A DNA stretch of 64,000 nucleotides. Origin: an uncultured Clostridia bacterium. Lineage in GTDB: Bacteria; Bacillota; Clostridia; Oscillospirales; Acutalibacteraceae. Location of the stretch: positions 46,144-110,143 of the forward strand of contig CALYBL010000020.1 of assembly GCA_944412495.1 (NCBI GenBank), read 5' to 3'. Made by a program: the position numbers and the translations under genes. Shown piece by piece: positions 44,181 to 53,578 of this stretch. Positions within the stretch are counted from its first letter, which is position 1, and each line of letters starts with the position of its first letter. Below the pieces are notes generated by a model. That model saw only the letters and a program-made list of their open reading frames with translations, was not told the origin of the DNA and did no database searches.

Positions 44181-47100
44181 TTACTTAAAATACTTAACGC
44201 CGGACTCTATTATCTTATAGTCAAGCTCGCCGGGGATATTCTTAAAGCAGTGCTCAGAATACCTTTCTGAGTGTCCCATCTTGCCGAGCACCCTGCCGTC
44301 CGGCGAGGTGATACTCTCAACAGCACAGGTCGAGCCGTTGGGGTTAAAGCGTATGTCGCCGGCAGGACGGCCGTCCATATCTACATACTGCTTTGCTATC
44401 TGGCCGTTTTCAGACAGAGCCGCTATCACGCTGTCCGGCGCCACAAAGCGTCCCTCACCGTGCGATACGGGGACGTTGAGTATATCTCCCACGTTATACG
44501 CCGACATCCACGGCGACTTGACAGAGGTCACGCGCGTGCGCACCATGCAGGAAACATGCCTGCCGAGCGTATTAAAGGTCAGCGTCGGGTCGTTTTCGTC
44601 AATCTCTTTTATCTCACCGTAAGGCACCAGCCCTAATTTTATAAGCGCCTGAAATCCGTTGCATATGCCGAGCATAAGTCCGTCGCGGTTCTTAAGCAGG
44701 CCGTGCACCGCGTCCTTTATAAGCGGATTACGGAAGGTGGTGGCAATAAACTTGCCGCTGCCGTCCGGCTCGTCACCTGCGGAGAATCCGCCCGGCAGCA
44801 TTATTATCTGCGCCTTGTCTATTGCCGCCGCCATTTCCTTTACCGACTCCGTTATATGCTGCGGTGTAAGGTTCCTTACAACAAATATCTCCGGCTGCGC
44901 ACCTGCGCGCTCAAACGCCATGGCGGCGTCGTACTCGCCGTTTGTGCCGGGGAATGCCGGTATGAGCACCCGCGGCCGTGCTGTCTTTATTGCGGGAGCA
45001 GCTACGCTTCTTTTATCATACAGCTTTATCTCCGGCGACATTTGGGCCTTGGTCTCCGGCTCAATTCTGAACACATCCTTAAGCGTGCCCTCGTATGCCT
45101 CCAGCGCTGTTTCGAGCGGTATCCGAGCTCCGCAGACAGTAAAGCAGCCGCTGTTGTCCGTCACCGCCGCCCTGACTGCCGTATCAAATTCGCTTATTAT
45201 CGTCTCCGGCGACACGTCCGGCGCAAGCTCGGCCACGAATGCGCACTGCGGCGCATATAAATCAGCCGGCCTGTCAAGCAGAAGCTGTGCGCCGAGCTTG
45301 TTGCCGAACGCCATCTTGGCTATCATGGCAGCGGCGCCGCCCTCCTTGACAACTCCGACAGCCGTGAATCTCCTCGATTTAACGCACTGTGATATCTTAA
45401 GCAGCAGCTCCCTTGTCTTTGCAAAATCCGGAAGGCCGTGGCCCGCCATAGGCAGCCTTATCAGCATAACATTGCTGCCGGCCGACTTGAAGGCGGCCGA
45501 GCCTATATCCTCAGCCTTTGCCGCAGCCACCGCAAAGCTCACCAGCGTCGGAGGAACGTCCATGTCGCCGAAGGTGCCGGACATCGAGTCCTTGCCTCCT
45601 ATCGACGCTATGCCCATGCCTATCTGCGCAGACAGCGCGCCCAGCAGTGCCGCTGCAGGCTTGCCCCAGCGGTTCGGGTCGTCAAACAGCCTCTCAAAAT
45701 ATTCTTGGAATGTAAGATACGACTTATCTATGTCAGCTCCCACGGCGGAAAGTTTGCACAACGATTCAATCACTGCGTATACCGCCCCGTGGAATGGGCT
45801 CCATTTCGAAATCCCGGGTATAAAGCCGTAGGACATGACGGATACGGTATCGGTATTTCCGGTGAGCACAGGAAGCTTGGCCGCCATTGCCTCCTCCGGC
45901 GTGAGCTGGTATTTGCCGCCGAAGGGCATGAGCACCGTGCCGGCGCCGACGGTCGAGTCAAACTGCTCCGACAGTCCCTTGCCGGAGCAAACCTGAAGAC
46001 GGCCGAGATTTTTTACAAAAGCCTCAGCAGGACTCAAGTCTCTCAGCTCGGAGGGCACCGAGAGCATATACTTTTCACCTCTCGGCTTTGCTATATGCGC
46101 CTTTGCCGACTGACGCACACCATTTGTATTTAAAAAGCCGCGGCTTATATCGACTATCACGGTATCCTTAAAGCTCATCCTCAGCCTGCCGGTATCGGTC
46201 ACAACAGCAACAGGAGTAGCCTCTAAGTTTTCCGAGTCGGCAAGCGCGATAAAGCGCTCTGTGTCCTTGGGTGCGAGCACGACCGCCATGCGCTCCTGAG
46301 ATTCCGAAATTGCAAGCTCGGTGCCGTTTAAGCCTTCGTACTTTTTCGGCACCTTATCAAGATCTATATCAAGCGAGTCTGCCAGCTCGCCTATCGCAAC
46401 ACAGACGCCGCCCGCGCCGAAGTCGTTGCACTTCTTTATGAGCGAGGCTGCTTCGCTGTTTCTGAACAGGCGCTGGAGCTTGCGCTCTGTGGGGGCGTTG
46501 CCCTTCTGCACCTCTGCTCCGCACTCCTCAATAGAGCTTATGTCGTGCGCTTTCGACGACCCCGTAGCGCCGCCGCAGCCGTCGCGCCCCGTGCGGCCGC
46601 CAAGCAGTATTATAACGTCGCCCTCCTCCGGCTTCATACGCTTCACATTGGCCTTGGGAGATGCGCCTATTACGGCGCCTATCTCCAGCCGCTTTGCAAC
46701 ATAGCCGTCGTCGTATAGCTCCGTCACCTGACCCGTCGCAAGGCCTATCTGGTTGCCGTAGCTCGAATATCCGTCGGCGGCACCCGTCGTTATCTTCTTC
46801 TGCGGGAGCTTGCCGCTCAGCGTCTGCTCGAACGGCCTCGTCGGGTCGCCGCTGCCCGTCACCCTCATCGCCTGATATACATACGCCCTGCCGGAAAGCG
46901 GATCCCTTATCGCGCCGCCGAGGCAGGTGGCGGCGCCGCCGAACGGCTCTATCTCCGTGGGATGATTGTGGGTCTCGTTTTTAAACTGCAAAAGCCATGT
47001 CTCCTCCTTCCCGTCTATACTGACGGGAATTTCCACGGAGCAGGCGTTTATCTCATCCGATTCGTCAAGTCCCCTGAGCAGACCGCGCTTTTTCAGCAGA

Positions 47101-47942
47101 CGCATGCCCATGGTCGCTATGTCCATAAGCGTTACGGGGCGCGTTGTGTTTTCGCCGTATACCTCTTTGCGGGCATCATAATACTGTTTAACGGCATTGC
47201 GTACCGCGCATCCGTCGGAGCCGCACTCGGTCGTTATTTCCGTAAGCTCCGTCTGGAAGGTGGTGTGGCGGCAGTGGTCGGACCAGTAGGTGTCAATCAC
47301 CTTAAGCTCGGTGATATACGGGTCCCTGCCCTCTTTACGGAAATAGTCTCGGCAGAAAACAAGGTCGTCGGCCGTCATAGCGAAGCCGTTTGCCGAGTGA
47401 TACTCCTCAATTTCCGCGTCGCTCATTTTGGTAAAGCCGCTCACGATCTCCGGAATATCCGGCGTGCCGAGATTTGCCTTAAGCGTCTTTGGTATCTCCT
47501 CGCTCGCTATCCTCGCCTCGACCGGGTTTATCATATATTTTATGACCTTGTCAAAGTCGGCGTCTGAGATGCTCCCCTTTATAGCTATTGTAGTCGCCGA
47601 CTGCACGTCCGGCCGGGCCGACATGGTCACAATCTCCACGCACTGCGCGGCGGAGTCGGCGCGCTGGTCGTACTGCCCCGGCAGATAGTCATAAGTAAAA
47701 ACCCTGTATCCGTCAAGCGGCGGGAGGGAGCCCTCGTACACAATATCAACATTTGGCTCGGAAAAAATAGTCCTCTTTGAATATTCAAAATCAGACTCGC
47801 CTATGCCCTCTATGTCATATCTTTTAAATACGCGCAGCTCCTCGATACCGGCAATGCCTAGCGTGCCGGTTATGTCGCTGAGTATCCCCTTCGCTTCTAT
47901 ATTAAAGCCGTCCCTTTTCTCCGTAAAGATACGTCTTACCAC
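44181..47942 (-). CDS. purL: phosphoribosylformylglycinamidine synthase, fused PurL-PurQ type
   Basis: A 1253-residue single-chain FGAM synthase, the fourth step of purine synthesis. The N-terminal linker region is followed by two AIR-synthase-related halves (HNHPTEIEPFGGAATCLGG near residue 330, GGRTGRDGCGGATGSS near 450, GGKDSMSGTF near 800). A C-terminal glutaminase domain (about 980-1250) has the nucleophile Cys in LGICNGFQAL and the late GHSERYSEH. I place the start at a GTG (47942) preceded by AAGGTGG. The family N-terminus VRRIFTEKRDGF begins there, whereas the GTG four codons earlier lies in the binding site. No other pur genes are adjacent. Confidence 0.95.
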   Translation of the reverse strand: MVRRIFTEKRDGFNIEAKGILSDITGTLGIAGIEELRVFKRYDIEGIGESDFEYSKRTIFSEPNVDIVYEGSLPPLDGYRVFTYDYLPGQYDQRADSAAQCVEIVTMSARPDVQSATTIAIKGSISDADFDKVIKYMINPVEARIASEEIPKTLKANLGTPDIPEIVSGFTKMSDAEIEEYHSANGFAMTADDLVFCRDYFRKEGRDPYITELKVIDTYWSDHCRHTTFQTELTEITTECGSDGCAVRNAVKQYYDARKEVYGENTTRPVTLMDIATMGMRLLKKRGLLRGLDESDEINACSVEIPVSIDGKEETWLLQFKNETHNHPTEIEPFGGAATCLGGAIRDPLSGRAYVYQAMRVTGSGDPTRPFEQTLSGKLPQKKITTGAADGYSSYGNQIGLATGQVTELYDDGYVAKRLEIGAVIGASPKANVKRMKPEEGDVIILLGGRTGRDGCGGATGSSKAHDISSIEECGAEVQKGNAPTERKLQRLFRNSEAASLIKKCNDFGAGGVCVAIGELADSLDIDLDKVPKKYEGLNGTELAISESQERMAVVLAPKDTERFIALADSENLEATPVAVVTDTGRLRMSFKDTVIVDISRGFLNTNGVRQSAKAHIAKPRGEKYMLSVPSELRDLSPAEAFVKNLGRLQVCSGKGLSEQFDSTVGAGTVLMPFGGKYQLTPEEAMAAKLPVLTGNTDTVSVMSYGFIPGISKWSPFHGAVYAVIESLCKLSAVGADIDKSYLTFQEYFERLFDDPNRWGKPAAALLGALSAQIGMGIASIGGKDSMSGTFGDMDVPPTLVSFAVAAAKAEDIGSAAFKSAGSNVMLIRLPMAGHGLPDFAKTRELLLKISQCVKSRRFTAVGVVKEGGAAAMIAKMAFGNKLGAQLLLDRPADLYAPQCAFVAELAPDVSPETIISEFDTAVRAAVTDNSGCFTVCGARIPLETALEAYEGTLKDVFRIEPETKAQMSPEIKLYDKRSVAAPAIKTARPRVLIPAFPGTNGEYDAAMAFERAGAQPEIFVVRNLTPQHITESVKEMAAAIDKAQIIMLPGGFSAGDEPDGSGKFIATTFRNPLIKDAVHGLLKNRDGLMLGICNGFQALIKLGLVPYGEIKEIDENDPTLTFNTLGRHVSCMVRTRVTSVKSPWMSAYNVGDILNVPVSHGEGRFVAPDSVIAALSENGQIAKQYVDMDGRPAGDIRFNPNGSTCAVESITSPDGRVLGKMGHSERYSEHCFKNIPGELDYKIIESGVKYFK

Positions 47943-48282
47943 GTTTAAGCCCACCTTTTTATTTTTCTCATTAACACAATGCTATTTTAACACATGAGAT
48001 TATATTTTAAAAGAGCAACCTGACATATACCTGCGCTTAATCTGCTTTTTCGCCAAATCGAGAGCGCTTAGGCGGCGCATAACTGTGTAAGGCGCATGGC
48101 TACGCGTCCGTCAAAGCAGGCCAGCATGATAAAGCGGCACGGCCGGCCCTCATTTCCCCGGCATATCGAACGGCCGCCGTCCGAAGCTTGCGCCGTGCGT
48201 TTTGCCCTCCAAGCACGGCTTTTCCGAAAGCGCTCATATAAAAGTCTCTTTACCGTCCAGGTGCTCCCTTCTGCTGTCGGCA
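47943..48282. other. intergenic upstream of purL
   Basis: AT-rich near purL, then balanced. I looked for a purine riboswitch and saw none. Confidence 0.45.
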
Positions 48283-48317
48283 TTATAAAAGCCCGGCGGC
48301 CGCCGGGCTTTTATAAC
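48283..48317. terminator. perfect palindromic bidirectional terminator
   Basis: TATAAAAGCCCGGCGG and its exact complement form a 16-bp stem with flanking A and T tracts, 65 bases after the DUF1700-like gene. Confidence 0.9.
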
Positions 48318-48380
48318 GGATCACAGCCTGCCGCTGCTCCGCCATTGGCTCATATGACATTTTGGGTTTTATATGATTGG

Positions 48381-49400
48381 TCACGCTTTGGATATCGTTA
48401 TCTTTCCGGCACTGTTTTTTATGCCGAGCACCGCACCGCCGCTGCCAATGTCGCCGTACGGCGAAAGCGGAAATGCGTTTTTAAAGGAGCCTACCTCGCC
48501 CGTATAATTAAGATGCGCGTTCGTGTCGCCGGGCAGCAATATATCCACTACTGCGGCCGTCACCGAAATATTTGCGTTTACAGCAAACTGTTTGTAATGA
48601 AGCTGAGCCTTTCCTGCGTTTATATTGCATTCTGTACTGCTGCTTATATTATATGCCTGTATCTTGCCGGCCTTGGATACAAGCCTCAGTGCTCCGCCAA
48701 AGCCCATGCAGTCTATATCCGCCTTTCCGGCATCCATATCTACCGATACCGCACTGAGATTTCCGCTGACCGATGCGGCGGCCTTGCCTGCATTGCATTT
48801 TATATACAGTCCGCCGGCGTATGACTGCGGCAGCATGACGTCTATTGCCACATCGCTCACTCTCAAGAACGACAGCACCATCGATTTGTATTTAAGGTTT
48901 ATATAAATACCGCCGTTTTGCTCCAGCAGCTCAAGCTGCGGCGCCTTTTCAGGATTGCTTTTAAGCTTGTATGAAAGCTGGTAATATATTTTGTCTGCCG
49001 AGGCGGACGTGCTTACATTAAGCTTCGCCGCATCTGCATTCAAATATACAAATGTGGGATTTCCGGCATATTCATAGCTTGCGCAGACCGTTTTGTCTCC
49101 GCCCTGCGTTTGTGCCTGCGAAGCGCCGCCCTGTGCCGACGCCTGCTGCGCCTGCGGCTGCCCCTCTGCATTGCCGGCATTGCCGTAATAGGCGGCACCG
49201 GCCGCTGCACGGCCGCTCATATATCCTGCCGCCACCGCTTCTGGAGCGCCAAGCGAGGCCGCTGTCTCCTCCTCGCTCCGGCCGGCGGTCGCTCCGGAAG
49301 CGAAAAGCCCCTCATAATAGGCAGCAACGTTTCTGCGCTCCTCCTCAGGCAGTGAAGCCAGCGCCGCATTAAGCCTTGACATATACTCAGTCTTTGTCAT
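48381..49400 (-). CDS. DUF1700/DUF4097-like protein
   Basis: A 339-residue protein. Residues 1-75 resemble the DUF1700 helical domain (MTKTEYMSRLNAALASLPEEERRNVAAYYEG), followed by a low-complexity Ala/Gln/Gly linker (about 80-115). The C-terminal part is a right-handed beta structure of short repeats (CNAGKAAASVSGN, DMDAGKADID, SKAGKIQAYN, INAGKAQLHY), as in DUF4097 adhesin-like domains. No transmembrane helix is visible in the linker, unlike most relatives, so its location is unclear. GGAGGAAT precedes ATG 49400. Such proteins are often linked to PadR regulators, but none is adjacent. Confidence 0.8.
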   Translation of the reverse strand: MTKTEYMSRLNAALASLPEEERRNVAAYYEGLFASGATAGRSEEETAASLGAPEAVAAGYMSGRAAAGAAYYGNAGNAEGQPQAQQASAQGGASQAQTQGGDKTVCASYEYAGNPTFVYLNADAAKLNVSTSASADKIYYQLSYKLKSNPEKAPQLELLEQNGGIYINLKYKSMVLSFLRVSDVAIDVMLPQSYAGGLYIKCNAGKAAASVSGNLSAVSVDMDAGKADIDCMGFGGALRLVSKAGKIQAYNISSSTECNINAGKAQLHYKQFAVNANISVTAAVVDILLPGDTNAHLNYTGEVGSFKNAFPLSPYGDIGSGGAVLGIKNSAGKITISKA

Positions 49401-50233
49401 GTTTATTCCTCCAGTAAAAATATTGGGCAATGCCTTCGGATACACGGCAGGCCGCGCTCCGTTCAGGCATTTATATAAACAGCCGCAATTCTCAGATTCC
49501 GCACGGCTGCAGATTTAAAGCTATGAATATATTATCTCATAAATATTATAGACAATGCGTTAGCAGTATTTTAATATATTGTTACATCCTTATCGGCCGC
49601 TGACAAATGGCAGCCGCACTGCAATACAGAGTCTTCACATAATATTAAGCGGCTTCGTACACAGCGTGCCCTTATCCCCCGGCCTTTCTGTGTAAATCGG
49701 AGGGCATGGCATCATTCAGGCCGTTTTTAGTAATATATCTCATTGGGGCCAATGGCAAAGGATTTTATAGATGTCAATGAATACAGCCGTAAAAGCGGCT
49801 GCATCTGCATCCATTTTAAAAGGCTTCCCTCTCTGAGTCCGCTTTTTCAGGACAGCTGCAGCAGCAATAAATCCGGCGGCTTCTATGCCCACATTTATGT
49901 CTCAAAAGAGAAGCTCTTCCCTTGACAATTTCAAAGCCGTGCTTTCAGTGACAACTTTCACCGTCAAACATATGACTTGCTTTATCTTAGCACAACAATA
50001 CCCTCTCTTTCAACGGACATATTCTGAATAATAACGCAATATAATAAAATTTTTTATTAAGATGCGCCGGCACCTTTTTGCGTTATTGAGGTTTGCGGAA
50101 TTTTATATTATAATGCTATCATAGAGAATTTTTTCATATTGTTTAATATCCGGACGAATAAATGAGGCAAAACCCGCGTTGTGCTCTGCCGTCCGGCTGT
50201 GCATTGCTTAAATACATTTTTGGGGATAATGAT
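49401..50233. other. 830-base divergent intergenic region
   Basis: Between the DUF4097-like gene and alr. A plus-strand 60-codon frame at 49743-49925 lacks a ribosome binding site and is not called. AT-rich 49990-50150 probably holds the alr promoter. Confidence 0.45.
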
Positions 50234-51421
50234 ATGCAGAATTTTTTAAAAAGAACATGGGCAGAGATAAATCTCGATGCCCTAAAGCATAATTATGAAC
50301 AGATAAAAGGCATAAATCCGCAGGCAAAAGCGATGGCGGTCATAAAGGCGGACGCTTACGGCCACGGCGCCGTGCAGAGTGCGCGGGTACTGCGCAGGGC
50401 CGGTGCCGAATGGTTTGGCGTGTCCAACATAGAAGAGGCCATAGAGCTGCGCATCGGCGGCATTGGCGGAGAAATACTCATTCTCGGCTATACCCCGCCG
50501 GAATATGCCGATAAGCTTATCGGGCAGGGTATAACCCAGACGGTGTACTCCCTTGACTATGCTAAGGCGCTGTCCGGCGCGGCACAGAAGCTTGGCGGGC
50601 GTATAAAGGTACATATAAAGGCCGACACCGGCATGACACGCCTTGGCTTTTTATGCCAGCACATGTCCGATATCCCCTCGTGCAGCAGTGATATTCTCGC
50701 TGTGTCAGACTTCAGCGGTCTCGACTGTGAGGGAATATTTATGCACTTTCCATGTGCCGACAGCCTTGACGCTGAAGATGTGGCATACACAAAAAATCAG
50801 TTTGACATATTCAGCAGCCTGATAGCCGAGCTCGAAAGCCACGGCATGCATTTCAGACTGAGGCACTGCTGCAACTCCGCTGCCGCAATCCTATATCCCG
50901 AAATGCACATGGATATGATTCGCGCCGGCGTAGCACTGTACGGGCTTCATCCATCGCGCGTAACAGTCGGAAAAATCAATCTGCTCCCGGTAATGGAGCT
51001 TAAATCCGTAATATCCTCAATCAAAGACGTCACAAGCGGGACCTTTGTGAGCTACGGCCGCACCGAGCACTTAAGTAAAGCTGAACGCCTTGCTGTTGTT
51101 CCAATTGGATATGCCGACGGATACCGAAGATGCTTGTCCGGTAAAGCTTTTATGCTTGTCAATGGCAGCAGAGCAAAAATAGTCGGCAGAGTGTGTATGG
51201 ACCAGACTATTATTGATATATCAGGCATTGACGGCGTAAGGTGCGGGCAGGAGGTCATCTGCTTCGGCAGGCAGGGAAACGGCGTAATTTCTGTAGATGA
51301 GCTGGCCGATATTGAGGGCACCATTAATTATGAGATAGTATGTCTCATAGGCAAGCGAGTGACAAAGGTATACTATGAAAACGGCGCTCAGACCGACATT
51401 GTAGGGTTGCTTAAGCATTAA
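50234..51421 (+). CDS. alr: alanine racemase
   Basis: A 395-residue PLP-dependent alanine racemase that makes D-alanine for peptidoglycan. The PLP lysine lies in AVIKADAYGHG, the second catalytic Tyr in SYGRTE (near residue 275), and VCMDQTIIDIS is a family motif. ATG 50234 follows GGGGAT. The frame is open 24 codons further upstream, but that part is not conserved. It is monocistronic on the plus strand. An Ala-in-place-of-Arg or similar active-site change was not seen. Confidence 0.96.
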   Translation: MQNFLKRTWAEINLDALKHNYEQIKGINPQAKAMAVIKADAYGHGAVQSARVLRRAGAEWFGVSNIEEAIELRIGGIGGEILILGYTPPEYADKLIGQGITQTVYSLDYAKALSGAAQKLGGRIKVHIKADTGMTRLGFLCQHMSDIPSCSSDILAVSDFSGLDCEGIFMHFPCADSLDAEDVAYTKNQFDIFSSLIAELESHGMHFRLRHCCNSAAAILYPEMHMDMIRAGVALYGLHPSRVTVGKINLLPVMELKSVISSIKDVTSGTFVSYGRTEHLSKAERLAVVPIGYADGYRRCLSGKAFMLVNGSRAKIVGRVCMDQTIIDISGIDGVRCGQEVICFGRQGNGVISVDELADIEGTINYEIVCLIGKRVTKVYYENGAQTDIVGLLKH

Positions 51422-51628
51422 AATGTGTATTGCTGCGCTATTTTGTGCCTTGAATAATAGTAAAAAACATGCAGCCGTATAGTTTCATCTGTTTGTCTTT
51501 ATTATACAAAAAATTATATTTTATAATTTGACAATAATTACAATACTATTTTTGATTTTTATTGTTGATTAACAAAAGCTTTTACTGAATTTTTACATGT
51601 TTATTATTTATAATTTATTTTGCTTTAA
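51422..51628. other. AT-rich leader region before the surface-protein gene
   Basis: Strongly AT-rich with no gene. It precedes a consensus promoter and may hold an UP element. Confidence 0.4.
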
Positions 51629-51657
51629 TTGACTTTTTTGTGTCGTTTTGGTATAAT
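51629..51657 (+). promoter_or_regulatory. consensus sigma-A promoter of the surface-protein gene
   Basis: TTGACT at 51629-51634 and TATAAT at 51652-51657 are separated by exactly 17 bases, in an AT-rich context with T-runs upstream. The start codon follows 40 bases later. This is the best consensus promoter in the window and implies strong expression. Confidence 0.88.
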
Positions 51658-51696
51658 TGATAATGAAAATTATTCTTTTTTTATAGGAGGCAAAAA

Positions 51697-52620
51697 ATGA
51701 AAAAAATACTCAGTGTTTTGACTGCCGCAGCAATAACCGCTTCAATGTCGGTATTTGCAATGACGGCGTCAGCGACAACGGACGGCACAACCTATGAGCT
51801 TCCTGTCGATGATATTTCGGCTTGGAAGGCAGAAATAATGGATCCGTATAACTGGGGCGGCGAGCTTGCTGAATGTGACGTTATACATGGTGAGGTTGTA
51901 GACGGTGCAATGCAGCTTACTATCTCCGGTGACTACACTTATCCGCACGCCCGTGTTGAGGACTTCGAGAACGGACTTATCGGAGCTACAGAGGACGACT
52001 ATGTAAATCTGGATATTTCTCTTGAAACAGACGAAACCGATATCCGCTTCGGACTCACGTTGGTGTGCAACCTTGTCGACAAAAACGTAAACGTTCAGTT
52101 GGCGCCGTATATCTGTGAGGTAGCCGGAGTTACTCCGGTAGGTACCGGTTCTGGTCAGCAGGTTCCTGGCGGCGATTATAAGCTTTCCTTCAAGCTGGTA
52201 GATGCTATAAACTATCTTGATGAAATTGCCGGAAGCAATGTTTATGATTCTGTCTTTGGCCCGGACGGTGAGTCTACAGTATGCAGCGTTCGCTTCTACC
52301 TCTATTCAAGCGAGCCTGAAGCGGTCACTGATAAGCCCCTGATAGTCAGAAGCTTCTCAATAGGCGAGGAAGCAACTAACGAAGGCACCGATAGCACTGC
52401 TTCAACCGCTTCTACCTCAAGCAGCACGTCGACTGGCGGCAGCACATCTACCGGCGGTAGCACATCAACTGGCGGCAGCACCTCTACCGGCAACAGCAGC
52501 AGGACTTCAAGCACCCAGCCCTCGACTGGCGAAAATATACTCCCGATAGTCGGTATTGCGGCACTTGCAGTAGTTGCTACTTCTGCTGTAGTTATCAGCA
52601 GGAAAAGAGCCAGCAAATAA
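51697..52620 (+). CDS. secreted cell-wall protein with sortase-type C-terminus
   Basis: A 307-residue exported protein. A signal peptide (KKILSVLTAAAITASMS...ASA, cleavage near 27) is followed by a 200-residue acidic domain of probable beta-sandwich type that I cannot assign. A Ser/Thr/Gly-rich stalk contains four six-residue repeats. The C-terminus has the motif QPSTGE, a hydrophobic helix and the tail RKRASK. The PxTG-like motif suggests sortase anchoring, although the first residue is not the classical Leu. GGAGG precedes the ATG, and with the consensus promoter and a strong terminator this looks like a highly expressed surface protein. Confidence 0.85.
   Translation: MKKILSVLTAAAITASMSVFAMTASATTDGTTYELPVDDISAWKAEIMDPYNWGGELAECDVIHGEVVDGAMQLTISGDYTYPHARVEDFENGLIGATEDDYVNLDISLETDETDIRFGLTLVCNLVDKNVNVQLAPYICEVAGVTPVGTGSGQQVPGGDYKLSFKLVDAINYLDEIAGSNVYDSVFGPDGESTVCSVRFYLYSSEPEAVTDKPLIVRSFSIGEEATNEGTDSTASTASTSSSTSTGGSTSTGGSTSTGGSTSTGNSSRTSSTQPSTGENILPIVGIAALAVVATSAVVISRKRASK
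52423..52494 (+). repeat. four in-frame 18-bp repeats in the surface-protein stalk
   Basis: Four units of AGCACNTCNACNGGCGGY encode the hexapeptide STSTGG. The last unit ends in GGCAAC. Third-position differences show that the units are not fresh copies. Confidence 0.95.
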
Positions 52621-52632
52621 TTAATCTAAAAT

Positions 52633-52673
52633 AAAAAAATAAGCAGACATCTTTATTGTCTGCTTATTTTTTT
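52633..52673. terminator. strong intrinsic terminator
   Basis: AAAAAAATAAGCAGAC / GTCTGCTTATTTTTTT with a nine-base loop, 13 bases after the surface-protein stop. It is symmetric, so it also faces the acetyltransferase gene. Confidence 0.93.
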
Positions 52674-52863
52674 GTCCATTTTCAATGAATAACAATTTAC
52701 CGGCAGCAGAGCCGCGCAGTCCATATCAGAAGTATTGAATTTATCATGCCTTTGCCTGCGGAAGTTATATTTAAAATTGCCGCAGAGCCGGCGGGTTTAA
52801 ATTATAAACGCGACTTGAGCTTTATAACGAGCCATATGCTTTGCAGCACGGCAATAATATGCT

Positions 52864-53502
52864 TTATAGATAATGGCATAAGCATTCATTTAAAAACTGC
52901 TGCAGCGAATCCGCAAGCTTTCCGATATGCAGACCGTCCACAAAGGAATGATGCGCCTGTACGGAAAACGGCAGAAGGACTCTGCCGTCCCTTTCAAAAT
53001 ATTTTCCCCAGTCAAACAGCGGAGTGCATGCGTCCTTTTTCCCAGATATGGTGTGAGAAATATGCGTGTATGACACCCAAGGAAACGGAGAGAACTGAAA
53101 TACGTCGGTGCCAAGAGGTCCGGTAAAATATTCCTCCTGCGTTTCGGCGGCGTGACGGGCGGCGGCGACATACTCGGACATCGTGTCCTTCATGTCGACG
53201 TTTACAACCTTGAACAGCTCCGTATCCTTGTTTAGATAAGTAAACGCGGTGTTTATTCTGTCAAAGAGCACGACCTTACCGTCCAAAAAGCGGTATCTGA
53301 ACTCCTCTATCTCATTGGCGCATTTTGACACGGCAAAAATCAGCGAAAAGGTAAAGGAGTATCCAAGCTCCCTTACTCTTTGCAGGAAGCTTGTGATATC
53401 AAGCTCAAACGTAACGCAAAAGGCCGGCTCTACGCTGTTTCTGAATATGGCGCAGTGCATCGCTCTTTTCCAGCTGCTTTCGTCTATTTCTATATACGGC
53501 AT
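52864..53502 (-). CDS. chloramphenicol acetyltransferase-fold protein
   Basis: A 212-residue protein of the CAT family (trimeric acetyl-CoA-dependent O-acetyltransferases). The catalytic motif HHSFVDGLH, the structural segment SPFPWVSYTHISH and the opening IDESSWKRAMHCAIF all fit. Length is the family norm of about 215. Whether it acetylates chloramphenicol is not clear. Several chromosomal relatives act on other hydroxyl substrates, and no mobile element adjoins it. GGGGGTC precedes the ATG. It lies 76 bases after the DAHP synthase gene on the same strand. Confidence 0.9.
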   Translation of the reverse strand: MPYIEIDESSWKRAMHCAIFRNSVEPAFCVTFELDITSFLQRVRELGYSFTFSLIFAVSKCANEIEEFRYRFLDGKVVLFDRINTAFTYLNKDTELFKVVNVDMKDTMSEYVAAARHAAETQEEYFTGPLGTDVFQFSPFPWVSYTHISHTISGKKDACTPLFDWGKYFERDGRVLLPFSVQAHHSFVDGLHIGKLADSLQQFLNECLCHYL

Positions 53503-53578
53503 AAACCGACCCCCATTTTCAGCTTTATGTCCCCTCGGCAGGACAATCGCTTATATAATAGCTTTTGGCGCAAAGGAC

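Noticed and set aside
47943..48380. Purine riboswitch upstream of purL
   Set aside because: I looked for the paired three-helix core and its conserved loops and did not find them.
49743..49925. Plus-strand 60-codon frame in the gap before alr
   Set aside because: No ribosome binding site, no domain and no hydrophobic or other pattern.
52864..53502. CAT-fold gene as part of a mobile resistance element
   Set aside because: No transposase, integrase, inverted repeats or base-composition shift around it; a chromosomal acetyltransferase is as likely.
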